Positions 26,932 through 36,253 of a stretch of 64,000 nt of DNA are shown piece by piece. Positions within the stretch are counted from its first letter, which is position 1. Each line of letters begins with the position of its first letter. The position numbers and the translations under genes are program-made. The notes under the pieces were generated by a model. It saw only the letters and a program-made list of their open reading frames with translations. It did not search any database and was not told the origin of the DNA. The stretch is from Senegalia massiliensis (GTDB lineage Bacteria > Bacillota > Clostridia > Tissierellales > SIT17): positions 186,001-250,000 of the forward strand of contig NZ_LR130786.1 in the NCBI RefSeq assembly GCF_900626135.1, read 5' to 3'.

Positions 26932-28623
26932 TTATACATTTAGTAATTTCATTGCTTTTAACCCTAGTTGCATTTCAAACAATTCATTTTGATCTTTAAA
27001 ATCCGTATTTAATATTGACTTTATTTTATCCATTCTATATATAAAAGTATTTCTATGCACAAATGTCTCTTTAGAAGCTTCTGATATATTATTGTTATAT
27101 TTAAAATAGGCTTCTAATGTAGATACCAAATTCGAATTATTTTCTTTGTCATATTCATATAGCCTATAAATAGTATTTCTATAAAATCTCTCTAATTCAC
27201 TTTTATTTTCTATTGAAGACAATAAGTTATATATCATAAAATCTTCATATTGAAATAAGTATCCTTTATAATTTAGTTTTTCAGCAATATCTAATGCTTC
27301 TACTGCCTCTTTAAAGCTATCTCCAAGTTTTATTAATCTATTATATAATTTACCTATTCCAATACTTATATTAATATCCTCTATATTTAACCTCAAATTA
27401 TGATACACTTTCTCCATAAATTTTTTAGATATATCTTTAGAGTATTTACTATTATTTATTCTATCTAATTGAATAAATAATATAATTTGATTTCCTCTAT
27501 GAATACTAACTAAGTTTTTATTTTCCTTTATTGCAAGAGCATTAGAGACTTTATCAATTGTATTTCTAATACTTGCTAAAGTATTTTTATTTTGAAATAT
27601 GCTTTTGTCATTTACTATTTCATAGTTATTTATTTTTATTACTACTGCTACGGACTTTCTATTTAAATATAATCCATGTATTTCTGAAAGGTGTTCAATA
27701 ACCTTTTCTGATGTTATTCGCTCTTCTAACAAATCATCAAAGAAATCTCTTCTTATGGAATATTTTGTTGCTTCTATTTCTTTTCTTTTTATAATCTCTA
27801 AACTAGCTATAGTTGCACTATGCTCCATGGCCATGTAATCTAATTCTATTAGTTTTCTACCAGTTTCCCATATTATAATATAACCTAGTAACGTTCCTAC
27901 TCCTGCTATTGGACGTATTCTAACCGCTATTTTTTTTCCTCCTAATAGATACTCTTTCTTTATAGCTTTTTTATATGAATGTATGTTAGAAGGTAAATTA
28001 TCAATTAAACTTTGAGTAAAAACTCTTTCATTTTTATTTATATTTAAATACCTTTCTATAGGGAAAAAAGTCCCTTGTTTTTCCTTAAAACAAAGTAACT
28101 TTCCCATATCATCAACCATCATAACAGGATTTGATACTATTTTTACTAATTCACTACATATAGAATCAAGACCTCCTCCTTGTAAGGATAATTGAGTTAG
28201 TGTTTTATGAATCTCTATGCTTTTTTCTAATAATTCTCTTTGTTTATTATAAATTTGTTTATATATCAAATTACTTATATGAGATAAAGAGTAGTTATAA
28301 GGAATTGCTATAATAGGAAAGTTATATAATTTTGATTGTTCTAACATAATTTTAGGGAGATCATCAATATATCTTTTTAACTTTATCCCTAAACCTGAAC
28401 AACCTTTTTCACTTAAGTCTTTTATTAGTGATTTTTGTAACTCATTATCATCTTTAAGCAAATATCCAGTTGTTAGTAATAGTTCACCTTTTTGAAGCCA
28501 TTTTACTGTATCAGGATTATCCATTATATTTATATTTGTAATAACTTGTTCTTTACCTTTAAATCCACTAATTACTTTAAGATCTTCTATTTCTTTTATT
28601 TTAAGTACATCTTTTAATTTCAC
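26932..28623 (-). CDS. PucR-family transcriptional regulator
   Basis: A 563-residue regulator starting at a GTG behind GGGGAG. Residues 1-125 are the PucR domain (VLKIKEIEDLKVISGF, LQKGELLLTTGY), followed by a GGDEF-like or GAF-like middle. Residues about 500-560 are the PucR-type C-terminal helix-turn-helix with NISEASKETFVHRNTFIYR. PucR activates purine degradation in Bacillus subtilis and related proteins govern nitrogen-compound catabolism. It sits in the middle of the CodA/FdrA cluster, so it probably senses its substrate. Confidence 0.9.
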   Translation of the reverse strand: MKLKDVLKIKEIEDLKVISGFKGKEQVITNINIMDNPDTVKWLQKGELLLTTGYLLKDDNELQKSLIKDLSEKGCSGLGIKLKRYIDDLPKIMLEQSKLYNFPIIAIPYNYSLSHISNLIYKQIYNKQRELLEKSIEIHKTLTQLSLQGGGLDSICSELVKIVSNPVMMVDDMGKLLCFKEKQGTFFPIERYLNINKNERVFTQSLIDNLPSNIHSYKKAIKKEYLLGGKKIAVRIRPIAGVGTLLGYIIIWETGRKLIELDYMAMEHSATIASLEIIKRKEIEATKYSIRRDFFDDLLEERITSEKVIEHLSEIHGLYLNRKSVAVVIKINNYEIVNDKSIFQNKNTLASIRNTIDKVSNALAIKENKNLVSIHRGNQIILFIQLDRINNSKYSKDISKKFMEKVYHNLRLNIEDINISIGIGKLYNRLIKLGDSFKEAVEALDIAEKLNYKGYLFQYEDFMIYNLLSSIENKSELERFYRNTIYRLYEYDKENNSNLVSTLEAYFKYNNNISEASKETFVHRNTFIYRMDKIKSILNTDFKDQNELFEMQLGLKAMKLLNV

Positions 28624-28689
28624 ATATATCTCCCCATTTCTTGTTATAAATTATACCCTTATGTTTTTAATGTATAACAAGAAGAAAAA

Positions 28690-28715
28690 TTATCCTCTCA
28701 ATTTTGAGAGGATAA
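28690..28715 (-). terminator. terminator after the second amidohydrolase gene
   Basis: TTATCCTCTCAA and its exact complement TTGAGAGGATAA form a hairpin directly after the stop region. It separates this unit from the regulator gene. Confidence 0.75.
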
Positions 28716-28719
28716 CTTT

Positions 28720-29943
28720 CTAATAAAATGTTTTTACTTCCTTAGTTGTTTCAACTGTTATCTTTCCATCTTTTATAACATATAATCTTACAGGTAAGTC
28801 TATTATAGCTTTATCTATTTCTTGTGTATCTAATAAAACCATATTAGCTGAATTACCTACTTTTATACCATAATCTTCTATCCCTAGTGCTTTTGCTGGA
28901 CTTTTTGTTATCATATCTAACACTGTAGGTAAATCATCAGCACCACCTAAATGAGCTGTAGGTATTGCAAGCATTGCTGTTTGAATTATATCTCCATTTC
29001 CATAAGGAGTAAACGGATTTCTTATATTATTTGTTGCAATTCCAACATTAACTCCTCCGTCTCTTAATGCTCTTACTGGAGTTAATCCTCTTCTTACATT
29101 ATACTCATCATTCCTACCACCTAAATGAAGGTCAGTAGCTGGTAAACTAAATACATTTATTTTAGCTTTAGCCATATCTTTTATTACTTTATCTAGTTTC
29201 TCTTTAGAAAGTGCTCCAAGACTTGTTAAATGACCCACTGAAACCTTACCTTCGAATCCTTCTTTTATAGTCTTTTCACATAGATATTCTATTGAAGATC
29301 CTTCATAATCATCCATAAAATCTTGATGTAAATCTACAGGTTTATTATATTTTTTAGCTAATTCAAAAACAATATCAATATGTTCATTTGCATCTGTATC
29401 ATTATATGGAATTCCTCCAACAGCATCAGCACCCATTTCCATAGCTTTATGCATCATGTCTAATGTTCCAGGAGCTTTTATAATTCCTTCCTGAGGAAAA
29501 GCAGCTACTTGTATATCTATTACATCCTTATATTCCTCTTTTAATTTCATTATAGTTTCAAAACCACCGAATCCTCCTGATGGATCAAATTCAGATTGAG
29601 TTCTTACATATGTTACACCATGTTTTATAAGCATATCTAAAGTAGCTTTAGCTCTTTTTTCAATATCTTCATTTGTAAAAGTTGGTTTTAATTCACCTGT
29701 AACTTCAATTGCTTCTTTTAATGTTCCGGATTTGTTAGGTTTACGATCAGCTATTAATGCTTTATCTAAATGTAAATGTGCTTCTATAAGTCCTGGAATA
29801 AGAACTTTTCCATTTGCTTCTATTTCTTTAGATGCTGATTCTGTAATTTCTTTTTCTATCTTAACAATTTTCCCATCATTAATAGCAACATCTACTAAAT
29901 CTTCGTTATTTTCTAATCTTACTTGTTTTAAAATAATATCCAT
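28720..29943 (-). CDS. CodA-like amidohydrolase / deaminase (second of two)
   Basis: A 407-residue amidohydrolase. Metal motif HLHLDKAL is near residue 56, DLHQDF near 203, GHLTSLG near 236 and the segment NIRNPFTPYGNGDIIQTA near 304, which is close to cytosine deaminase CodA. It follows the permease gene with 22 bases between them, as one transcript. Cytosine, isocytosine, creatinine or a ureide ring are possible substrates. Cytosine itself is a reasonable default annotation but not established. Confidence 0.82.
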   Translation of the reverse strand: MDIILKQVRLENNEDLVDVAINDGKIVKIEKEITESASKEIEANGKVLIPGLIEAHLHLDKALIADRKPNKSGTLKEAIEVTGELKPTFTNEDIEKRAKATLDMLIKHGVTYVRTQSEFDPSGGFGGFETIMKLKEEYKDVIDIQVAAFPQEGIIKAPGTLDMMHKAMEMGADAVGGIPYNDTDANEHIDIVFELAKKYNKPVDLHQDFMDDYEGSSIEYLCEKTIKEGFEGKVSVGHLTSLGALSKEKLDKVIKDMAKAKINVFSLPATDLHLGGRNDEYNVRRGLTPVRALRDGGVNVGIATNNIRNPFTPYGNGDIIQTAMLAIPTAHLGGADDLPTVLDMITKSPAKALGIEDYGIKVGNSANMVLLDTQEIDKAIIDLPVRLYVIKDGKITVETTKEVKTFY

Positions 29944-29965
29944 ATTTATATCCTCCTTTATTTAA

Positions 29966-31315
29966 TTAAGCTATAAATGAAATTATAAGTAATAATACTG
30001 TACAAGCTCCAACCCATTTAGCATTTCCCTTCACTACATCAATAATAGGTATTTGGAATCCAGAAGATAAAGCTTGCATTGTAATATTAACAAAACTAAC
30101 TTGACTACCTAATCCAACACCCATAACTACAAATCCTAATGCTAAAGGTGTGAAATTTAAAGCTACTGCTATTGGTAAAACAAGAGTTAATATAGATCCT
30201 ACATAAGCTCCAGCTGGTACACCTATAAGGAATCCTGAAAGTACTGCTGCTGGAACAGTGAATGCACTTGGTACTTGATCAGCTATACTTGCTATTACTG
30301 CAAAGGCGCCTGTATCTCCAATCATGTTTATAAACCCTAAAAATATACCTACATTAAATAATCTAACTAATATATATTGGGAACCATCAACCAATGACTT
30401 TACTGATTCTGAAACATTAAACTTAGTAAATATAGCGATTAATGCTACTGTTATAATAGTATAGAATAAAGGTGATAATATTGGAATTCCTATTGCATTA
30501 TTTATTATAGGTCCAAAGATAACTGCAAATAACAAGAATATAGCAGGAATTGTATTAAACCACAATTCTTTTTTTGTCATATTCTTATATTCTTCATCTT
30601 CTTCTCCTTTAAATATAATCCCTCTTCTTTTTGCACCAACAAATGCTATTATAATTGCTATTCCAACAAATATTAACCAATAAGGTCTCATAGTTTCTAC
30701 ATAATTTTGAACTTCAATATTAGCTAATTTTGAAACTACTCCTGATTCTAAAGATGCTGGCGAAGTAGTAAATGATACTGCTGCTGCTATTGACATTGCT
30801 GCTATAAGTTCTGGTATTGCTCCTAGTGCTGCAAATGCAAGTGGTGCTATAACCATTGCACTACCTCCACCTACACCAGACATATATGTGGCAGCTGCTT
30901 GAAGTATAACTATAAATACTGCAAAGAATTCTACTCTACCTTTTATTGCACGTCTCACTAAAGTAAGTGATGTATTATAACTTCCAGCTTTAAATACAGC
31001 CATTGCTATCGCTGAATTTATTATCGGTACTGTTATCGATAACATGTTTGGCACTGCATCTAAGAAGAACTTATTAGCTTCTGCTAATGATATTCCTCCT
31101 ATAATCATTGCCAAAATCCCACCTACAAGTCCAGCTATAAGCATATGAAATCTTTTAAATAATAATCCTAAAATCATTAATAAAGGTATTACTGTAATAA
31201 CTGCATTAAATCCTGTTGGAGCTTCAACTTCTCCTATGTCAGCTCCAAAAGCTAAACTTGAAGAAAATAATAATAATAAAACCAATGAAACAATTAAAAC
31301 TTTATTTTTTTTCAT
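29966..31315 (-). CDS. membrane permease of the catabolic cluster (ion-transporter superfamily)
   Basis: A 449-residue membrane protein with about 11-12 helices and a possible N-terminal signal-like segment ending in FGAD. Repeated hairpin motifs, SGVGGGSAMVIAPLAF near residue 155 and MGVGLGSQVSFVNITMQ near residue 407, resemble the inverted-repeat ion-transporter superfamily (CitMHS, DcuC, GntP groups). An AGGAGG site selects MKKNKVLIVS. Co-transcribed with a CodA-like deaminase, so it probably imports the deaminase substrate. The exact family is not certain. Confidence 0.7.
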   Translation of the reverse strand: MKKNKVLIVSLVLLLLFSSSLAFGADIGEVEAPTGFNAVITVIPLLMILGLLFKRFHMLIAGLVGGILAMIIGGISLAEANKFFLDAVPNMLSITVPIINSAIAMAVFKAGSYNTSLTLVRRAIKGRVEFFAVFIVILQAAATYMSGVGGGSAMVIAPLAFAALGAIPELIAAMSIAAAVSFTTSPASLESGVVSKLANIEVQNYVETMRPYWLIFVGIAIIIAFVGAKRRGIIFKGEEDEEYKNMTKKELWFNTIPAIFLLFAVIFGPIINNAIGIPILSPLFYTIITVALIAIFTKFNVSESVKSLVDGSQYILVRLFNVGIFLGFINMIGDTGAFAVIASIADQVPSAFTVPAAVLSGFLIGVPAGAYVGSILTLVLPIAVALNFTPLALGFVVMGVGLGSQVSFVNITMQALSSGFQIPIIDVVKGNAKWVGACTVLLLIISFIA

Positions 31316-31420
31316 AACCTTCCTCCTAATATATATTAACTTAATGTTAAGCAAATGTTTTCAATTTGCTCACTATTAAATTTCTTTAGTTACATTCTAA
31401 CAATTGAATGATTTCCCGCC

Positions 31421-31468
31421 AATGTGCAATAAATATATAAAAAATATTTTTTATTGTGCATTTTGTAC
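31421..31468 (-). promoter_or_regulatory. candidate activator site and promoter upstream of the permease gene
   Basis: On the plus strand TGTGCAATAAA (31425 on) and TTATTGTGCA (31453 on) form an imperfect inverted repeat. On the minus strand it is followed by TTGGCG, 17 bases, then TAGAAT, a plausible promoter. The repeat lies just upstream of that -35 hexamer, where an activator would bind. TTATTGTGCA is shared with the fdrA upstream region. Confidence 0.4.
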
Positions 31469-31537
31469 AATTTTAAATTTTCATTTTATTATTATCTTTA
31501 TAAATAAAATTCATTCATATATTATCAATTTAAACAA

Positions 31538-31587
31538 ACAAATAAGCATTTAATAATTCTTATAAGAATTATTAAATGCTTATTTGT
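31538..31587 (-). terminator. long palindromic terminator of the EFR1 gene
   Basis: A 50-base perfect palindrome beginning ACAAATAAGC and ending GCTTATTTGT overlaps the stop codon of the ferredoxin gene. Arms of 24-25 bp are longer than most terminators here. Confidence 0.7.
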
Positions 31588-32369
31588 CAATATATAAAAG
31601 TTTCTATTTCTTTTCTCTCTCCTGCTATATATTCTAATTTATTCATAAATTCTAAAAAAGACTGTTCTTTTATATCTCTTGCATTTGTAGGACATATATT
31701 TATACATTTACCACAAAAAATACATGAATCGATATTAGTTTTCCTATAGTCAATTTTATCTATAGCATTTACTGGACAATTTTTTTCACATAAACCACAT
31801 TGGATACAATTTGAATCTCCTATAGGAGTAGGTTGTTCTTTTAAAGGATGATAAGGATGATTCCCTTTTATTTTTATAGAATTCAATTTATTTATATCTG
31901 TAATAGTCAACATTTTCTTTTTTATATCCTTAGTAAACTTATATAAAATATCAAAATCTTCTTTATCAGGACGTGATTTCGCTACACTATGATTTAAACA
32001 ATGCTCTCCTATAACAGTAGCTGCAGAGATAACTTTTATATTAATTTTATCTAAATTTTCTTTAAGTTCAAGTAAAGCATCCCCATAATCTCTATTTCCA
32101 TAACTTACTATTGCAACTGCAGGTGTATTATTACCTTTTAAATTATTAAATATTTCTTTTGATATAATAGGTAATCTATCAGCATACACAGGAAATCCAA
32201 TTACAACTAAATCATCTTCATTGAAAATTCTTTTTTTATTTCTTGATTCTAATTTAGTTAAATCAATTTCTAATACATCATTAGATAATTTATTAGCTAT
32301 ATTATTTACTATTTTTTTAGTACTTCCATTTGGTGAAAAATAAACTGATAATATTCTTTTGATATTCAT
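31587..32369 (-). CDS. EFR1-type flavodoxin-ferredoxin fusion protein
   Basis: A 260-residue protein. Residues 1-150 are a flavodoxin-like fold with the FMN loop [10 protein letters not shown] near residue 12. Residues about 188-235 carry two 4Fe-4S motifs, [12 protein letters not shown] and [12 protein letters not shown]. Such EFR1-family proteins are common in Clostridia as electron carriers; their partners are mostly unknown. An AGGGGGAG site precedes the ATG. Confidence 0.88.
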   Translation of the reverse strand: MNIKRILSVYFSPNGSTKKIVNNIANKLSNDVLEIDLTKLESRNKKRIFNEDDLVVIGFPVYADRLPIISKEIFNNLKGNNTPAVAIVSYGNRDYGDALLELKENLDKINIKVISAATVIGEHCLNHSVAKSRPDKEDFDILYKFTKDIKKKMLTITDINKLNSIKIKGNHPYHPLKEQPTPIGDSNCIQCGLCEKNCPVNAIDKIDYRKTNIDSCIFCGKCINICPTNARDIKEQSFLEFMNKLEYIAGERKEIETFIY

Positions 32370-32397
32370 TACACTCCCCCTATAAATAACATTTAAT

Positions 32398-33186
32398 CTA
32401 AGGCAAAAATAAAGTTGATTTTGCTTTATTTTCTAATAAATCCATTAATATATTTTCTTTTTTTCCATTTGCAAGTATCATAGGTATTCCATATTTATTT
32501 ACTTTTTTAGCTGCTTCAATTTTAGTTACAATCCCACCTGTTCCAAAATAATTTTCTTTACCAATAGTTATATTTTTTAACAATTCATCTATATTTGTAA
32601 CTGTTTCAATCATAACAGCATCATCATATTCTTTAGGACTTTTATCATAAACTCCATCAATATCACTTAATAGTACTAATAAATCAGCACTAAATAAATT
32701 TGTTGTAAGTGCTGATAATGTATCATTATCACCTATTTTTATTTCTTCTACACATATTGTATCATTTTCATTTACGATTGGTATAATACCTTCATCTACA
32801 AGGGTAAATAAAGTGTTTCTTATATTTAAAGTTCTATAGTTATCTAAAAAATCTTCTCTAGTTAGTAATACTTGTCCAATTGTTAGATCATATTTATTAA
32901 AAGCATTTAAATAAGCATTCATAAGCTCAACTTGACCTATAGAACTTAATGCTTGTTTATAATGTATATCTTCTTTTCTTGACCATTTACCTATTGAACA
33001 TACTCCTGATATTATCGCACCTGAAGAAACTATAATTACTTGTTTGTCCATTTCTCTAAGTTTAGATACTTGAAAAGTTAATTTATTTAAAAACTCTTTA
33101 TTTATAGTTCCATCTTCATTAGATAAAGTATTACTACCTATTTTAATTACTATCTTTTTACTCCTTTTAATTATATCTGAAATCAT
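32398..33186 (-). CDS. proB: glutamate 5-kinase ProB (short form without PUA domain)
   Basis: A 262-residue amino acid kinase that phosphorylates glutamate in the first step of proline synthesis. Motifs are [12 protein letters not shown] at the N terminus, VSSGAIISG near residue 55, [17 protein letters not shown] near residue 138 and [12 protein letters not shown] near residue 215. The C-terminal PUA domain of the E. coli and B. subtilis enzymes is absent; this is a known short form. It follows proA by 10 bases. Confidence 0.94.
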   Translation of the reverse strand: MISDIIKRSKKIVIKIGSNTLSNEDGTINKEFLNKLTFQVSKLREMDKQVIIVSSGAIISGVCSIGKWSRKEDIHYKQALSSIGQVELMNAYLNAFNKYDLTIGQVLLTREDFLDNYRTLNIRNTLFTLVDEGIIPIVNENDTICVEEIKIGDNDTLSALTTNLFSADLLVLLSDIDGVYDKSPKEYDDAVMIETVTNIDELLKNITIGKENYFGTGGIVTKIEAAKKVNKYGIPMILANGKKENILMDLLENKAKSTLFLP

Positions 33187-33196
33187 TTAAATCATC

Positions 33197-34438
33197 TCAC
33201 TTTCTAATCTGTCCATCTCCTACAATTGTATATTTATTTGAAACCAATTGATTTAATCCTACAGGTCCTCTGGCATGAATTTTTTGCGTACTTATTCCCA
33301 TTTCTGCACCAAAACCAAATTGTGATCCATCTGTAAATCTTGTTGAAGCATTTACATATACTGCTGCTGCATCAATTCTTTTTTGAAATAAATTTGAATT
33401 TCTTAAACTCTCCGTTATAATTGCTTCTGAATGTTTAGTTCCATATTTATTTATATGATTTATAGCTTCATTTACATCATTAACAACCTTTATTGCTAAA
33501 ATATAATCTAGATATTCTTCTATATAATCATTTTCCTTAGCTTCTTTTATATCTATAGCTTCTAAAGTATGTTTACATCCTCTTAACTCTACTCTATTTT
33601 CAAGTCGTTCTCTTAAATTAAGCAAAAATTCATTTTTTATATTTTTATGAATAAGTACAGTTTCACAAGCATTACATACTCCTGGTCTTTGTACTTTTGC
33701 ATTTTCTATTATATCTAATGCTTTGTTTTGATCGGCTGATTCATCAACATATATATGACAATTTCCAACTCCTGTTTCAATAGTAGGTACAATTGAATTC
33801 TTTACTACAAAATCTATTAACTTTTTACCGCCTCTTGGAATAATTAAGTCAAGATATTCATTTAATTTCAACATTTCATCAACTAATGCTCTATCTGTAT
33901 CATCAATTAATTCTATTATATTTTCAGATATATTACTATTTTTCAAGCCCTGCTTAATAGCATATACTAAAGCAATATTTGAATTTATAGATGATGAACT
34001 TCCTCTTAATAATATACAGTTTCCACTTTTAATAGAGAGTGAAAAAGCATCTACTGTAACATTTGGTCTAGATTCATATATTATACCTACAACTCCTAGT
34101 GGCACCGTCATTTTGCTTATAGTAAGTCCATTTTCTATTGTCCAAACTTCATCACTTTTCCATATAGGATCTTTAAGGGATATAATTTCTTGAATTCCTT
34201 TTATCATATTATCAATTCTATATTCATTTAGTAACAATCTATCAATTAATGAATCTTTCATACCATTTTTTTTAGCTATAATTATATCTTTTTTATTCTC
34301 ACTTATTATTAAATCTTTATTCTCATTTAAACTTTCTGCAACTTTTTGTAATGCATTATTTTTATCTATTGTATTTGCTAATGATAAATCATAAGAAGCT
34401 TTTTTTAAACTTTTACTCTTTTCAAGTAAACTTGACAT
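33197..34438 (-). CDS. proA: glutamate-5-semialdehyde dehydrogenase ProA
   Basis: A 413-residue enzyme that reduces gamma-glutamyl phosphate to glutamate semialdehyde with NADPH. It has IYESRPNVTVDA, RGSSSSINSN, the catalytic-Cys region RPGVCNACETVLIH near residue 250 and FTDGSQFGFGAEMGIST near the end. The ATG at 34438 lies at proper distance from AAAGG; the one three codons upstream overlaps that site. It heads the proA-proB operon under a T-box leader. Confidence 0.95.
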   Translation of the reverse strand: MSSLLEKSKSLKKASYDLSLANTIDKNNALQKVAESLNENKDLIISENKKDIIIAKKNGMKDSLIDRLLLNEYRIDNMIKGIQEIISLKDPIWKSDEVWTIENGLTISKMTVPLGVVGIIYESRPNVTVDAFSLSIKSGNCILLRGSSSSINSNIALVYAIKQGLKNSNISENIIELIDDTDRALVDEMLKLNEYLDLIIPRGGKKLIDFVVKNSIVPTIETGVGNCHIYVDESADQNKALDIIENAKVQRPGVCNACETVLIHKNIKNEFLLNLRERLENRVELRGCKHTLEAIDIKEAKENDYIEEYLDYILAIKVVNDVNEAINHINKYGTKHSEAIITESLRNSNLFQKRIDAAAVYVNASTRFTDGSQFGFGAEMGISTQKIHARGPVGLNQLVSNKYTIVGDGQIRK

Positions 34439-34476
34439 ATTAATCATCCTTTCTTTTACATAATAATTTCATATAA

Positions 34477-34700
34477 AAAAGTCCTCATCTCATAAGAGAC
34501 GAGGACTTTACTCGCGGTACCACCCTTGTTAGTCATAAAAGACTCACTTAACTAATCTTAACGCGACTAAAAACGTAACAGCTTAATCACTGCATACTCA
34601 GAAGTAGGTTCAAAAAGTTATCTTATAGGATTCTCAGCAATTTCCCATTCTCTGTTAAAGAATCACTTTTTTAATAATCTTCATCATAGTATTTATAACT
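34477..34700 (-). promoter_or_regulatory. T-box leader of proAB, proline specifier CCU likely
   Basis: The T-box core AGGGTGGTACCGCG is the complement of 34513-34526. It is followed by a terminator hairpin (34477-34509, AAAGTCCTC paired with GAGGACTTT, then a T-run). Upstream, a stem I region contains GAACCTACTTC with the codon CCT (complement of 34606-34608) in a plausible specifier loop. Uncharged tRNA-Pro would bind and prevent termination, raising proline synthesis on starvation. The codon choice is inferred from the downstream genes. Confidence 0.88.
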
Positions 34701-34717
34701 ATTAAAATATTAATAAT

Positions 34718-34746
34718 ATTATAGTGCTTCTTTTTTTGTTTGTCAA
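34718..34746 (-). promoter_or_regulatory. promoter of the proAB leader
   Basis: Consensus TTGACA (complement of 34741-34746) and TATAAT (complement of 34718-34723) are 17 bases apart. The -35 hexamer overlaps the stop codon of the ABC ATPase gene. Confidence 0.85.
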
Positions 34747-35471
34747 TGTAAAATTCTTCTTAGAAATTCTCTAGTTCTTTTTTCTTTTGGATTATTAAAT
34801 ATCTGTTTTGGAGAACCTTGTTCTTTAATTATACCATTGTCCATAAATACAATTTTATCAGCAACCTCACGTGCAAAGTCCATTTCATGAGTAACTATAA
34901 GCATAGTTAGTCCAGTATCAGCTAGTTTTCTCATAACTTTTAAAACTTCTCCTACCATTTCTGGATCTAATGCAGATGTTGGTTCATCAAATAAAATTAC
35001 ATCTGGTTCCATAGAAAGAGCTCTTGCTATTGCCACTCTTTGTTTTTGTCCTCCTGATAAATATTTTGGCATATACTCAATATAACTATCCATACCAACT
35101 ACCTCTAGATATTTTAAAGCAATCTTACGAGCATTATCTTGTGATTTTTTAATTACTTTTAAAGGACCTATAGTGCAATTTTCTAATACATTATAATTGT
35201 TAAATAAATTAAATTGTTGAAAAACCATACCTAATTTAGTTCTGTAATTATGTGAATCATTTTGTAATATATCTTTACCTCTATAAAGTATTTTTCCTCC
35301 ATTTATATCTTCTAACAAATTAATACAACGAAGCAAAGTAGATTTTCCTGACCCAGATGAACCTATAATACATACCACTTCTCCTTTATTGACAGAAAAA
35401 TTTATATCTTTTAACACTTCATTATCTCCATAAGATTTACTTAAATTTTTAATTTCTATTATGTTGTTCAA
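34743..35471 (-). CDS. amino acid ABC transporter ATP-binding protein, probably for lysine
   Basis: A 242-residue ATPase of the polar amino acid group (GlnQ/ArtP type). Walker [10 protein letters not shown] is near residue 32, the signature LSGGQKQR near 135, Walker [13 protein letters not shown] near 155 and the H-loop VTHEMDFA near 195. It starts at a TTG behind AAGGAAGGTG. Last gene of a binding protein-permease-ATPase operon behind a lysine riboswitch. Confidence 0.92.
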   Translation of the reverse strand: MNNIIEIKNLSKSYGDNEVLKDINFSVNKGEVVCIIGSSGSGKSTLLRCINLLEDINGGKILYRGKDILQNDSHNYRTKLGMVFQQFNLFNNYNVLENCTIGPLKVIKKSQDNARKIALKYLEVVGMDSYIEYMPKYLSGGQKQRVAIARALSMEPDVILFDEPTSALDPEMVGEVLKVMRKLADTGLTMLIVTHEMDFAREVADKIVFMDNGIIKEQGSPKQIFNNPKEKRTREFLRRILH

Positions 35472-35485
35472 CTATATCACCTTCC

Positions 35486-36229
35486 TTATGCTGCTTTAAC
35501 ATCTATTTCAATTTGACTTTTTACCCTATTATATCTTATAGGTTTATCTATTCTTTTCTCAATATTTCTTAAAATTCTAGTAATAGTAAAAGTAAGTAAA
35601 AAATAAATTATACTTGCTATAAAAAAAGCTTCAAAAAACCTAAAATTATTTCCTGCTATAGATTTTGTTTGAAAAAATAATTCTGTTACTCCTATAACAT
35701 TTAAAACAGATGTGTCTTTTATATTTATAACAAATTCATTTCCTGTTGCTGGTAATATGTTTTTAATTACTTGGGGTATTATAATGTTTTTCATTGTTTG
35801 AAAATGATTCATTCCCAAAGCTTGAGCAGCTTCAAATTGTCCATTATCTATAGACATAATTCCTCCTCTAACTATTTCAGACATATATGCTCCTGTATTA
35901 ATAGAAACTATAAAAATAGCAGCTAATAGTCTATTCATGTGTATATCAAATGCTAAAGCAGATCCATAGTATATGACCATTGCTTGTACAATCATAGGGG
36001 TTCCTCTAAAAAACTCTATATATATAGATAACATCTTATTAATAATTTTAATAACTATATTTTTCATTCTATTGTCAGAAAGAGGTATGCTGCGTATTAT
36101 ACCTATTAATAATCCTATAAAAGATCCAATTATAGTACCTGTTAAGGCTATAACTAAAGTGATTCCTGCTCCTCTAATAAACATAGGCCAATCTTCAACA
36201 ATCATTTTTGATACATATTCAAAACTCAT
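35486..36229 (-). CDS. amino acid ABC transporter permease, probably for lysine
   Basis: A 247-residue permease of the His/Glu/Gln/Arg group with five or six membrane helices. It has the family pattern EFFRGTPMIVQAMVIYYG near residue 73 and the EAA loop QFEAAQALGMNHFQTMKNII near residue 133. It lies between the binding protein and ATPase genes with short gaps and an AAAGGAGG site. Confidence 0.92.
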   Translation of the reverse strand: MSFEYVSKMIVEDWPMFIRGAGITLVIALTGTIIGSFIGLLIGIIRSIPLSDNRMKNIVIKIINKMLSIYIEFFRGTPMIVQAMVIYYGSALAFDIHMNRLLAAIFIVSINTGAYMSEIVRGGIMSIDNGQFEAAQALGMNHFQTMKNIIIPQVIKNILPATGNEFVINIKDTSVLNVIGVTELFFQTKSIAGNNFRFFEAFFIASIIYFLLTFTITRILRNIEKRIDKPIRYNRVKSQIEIDVKAA

Positions 36230-36253
36230 ATTTTCCTCCTTTGATTTATGTCA

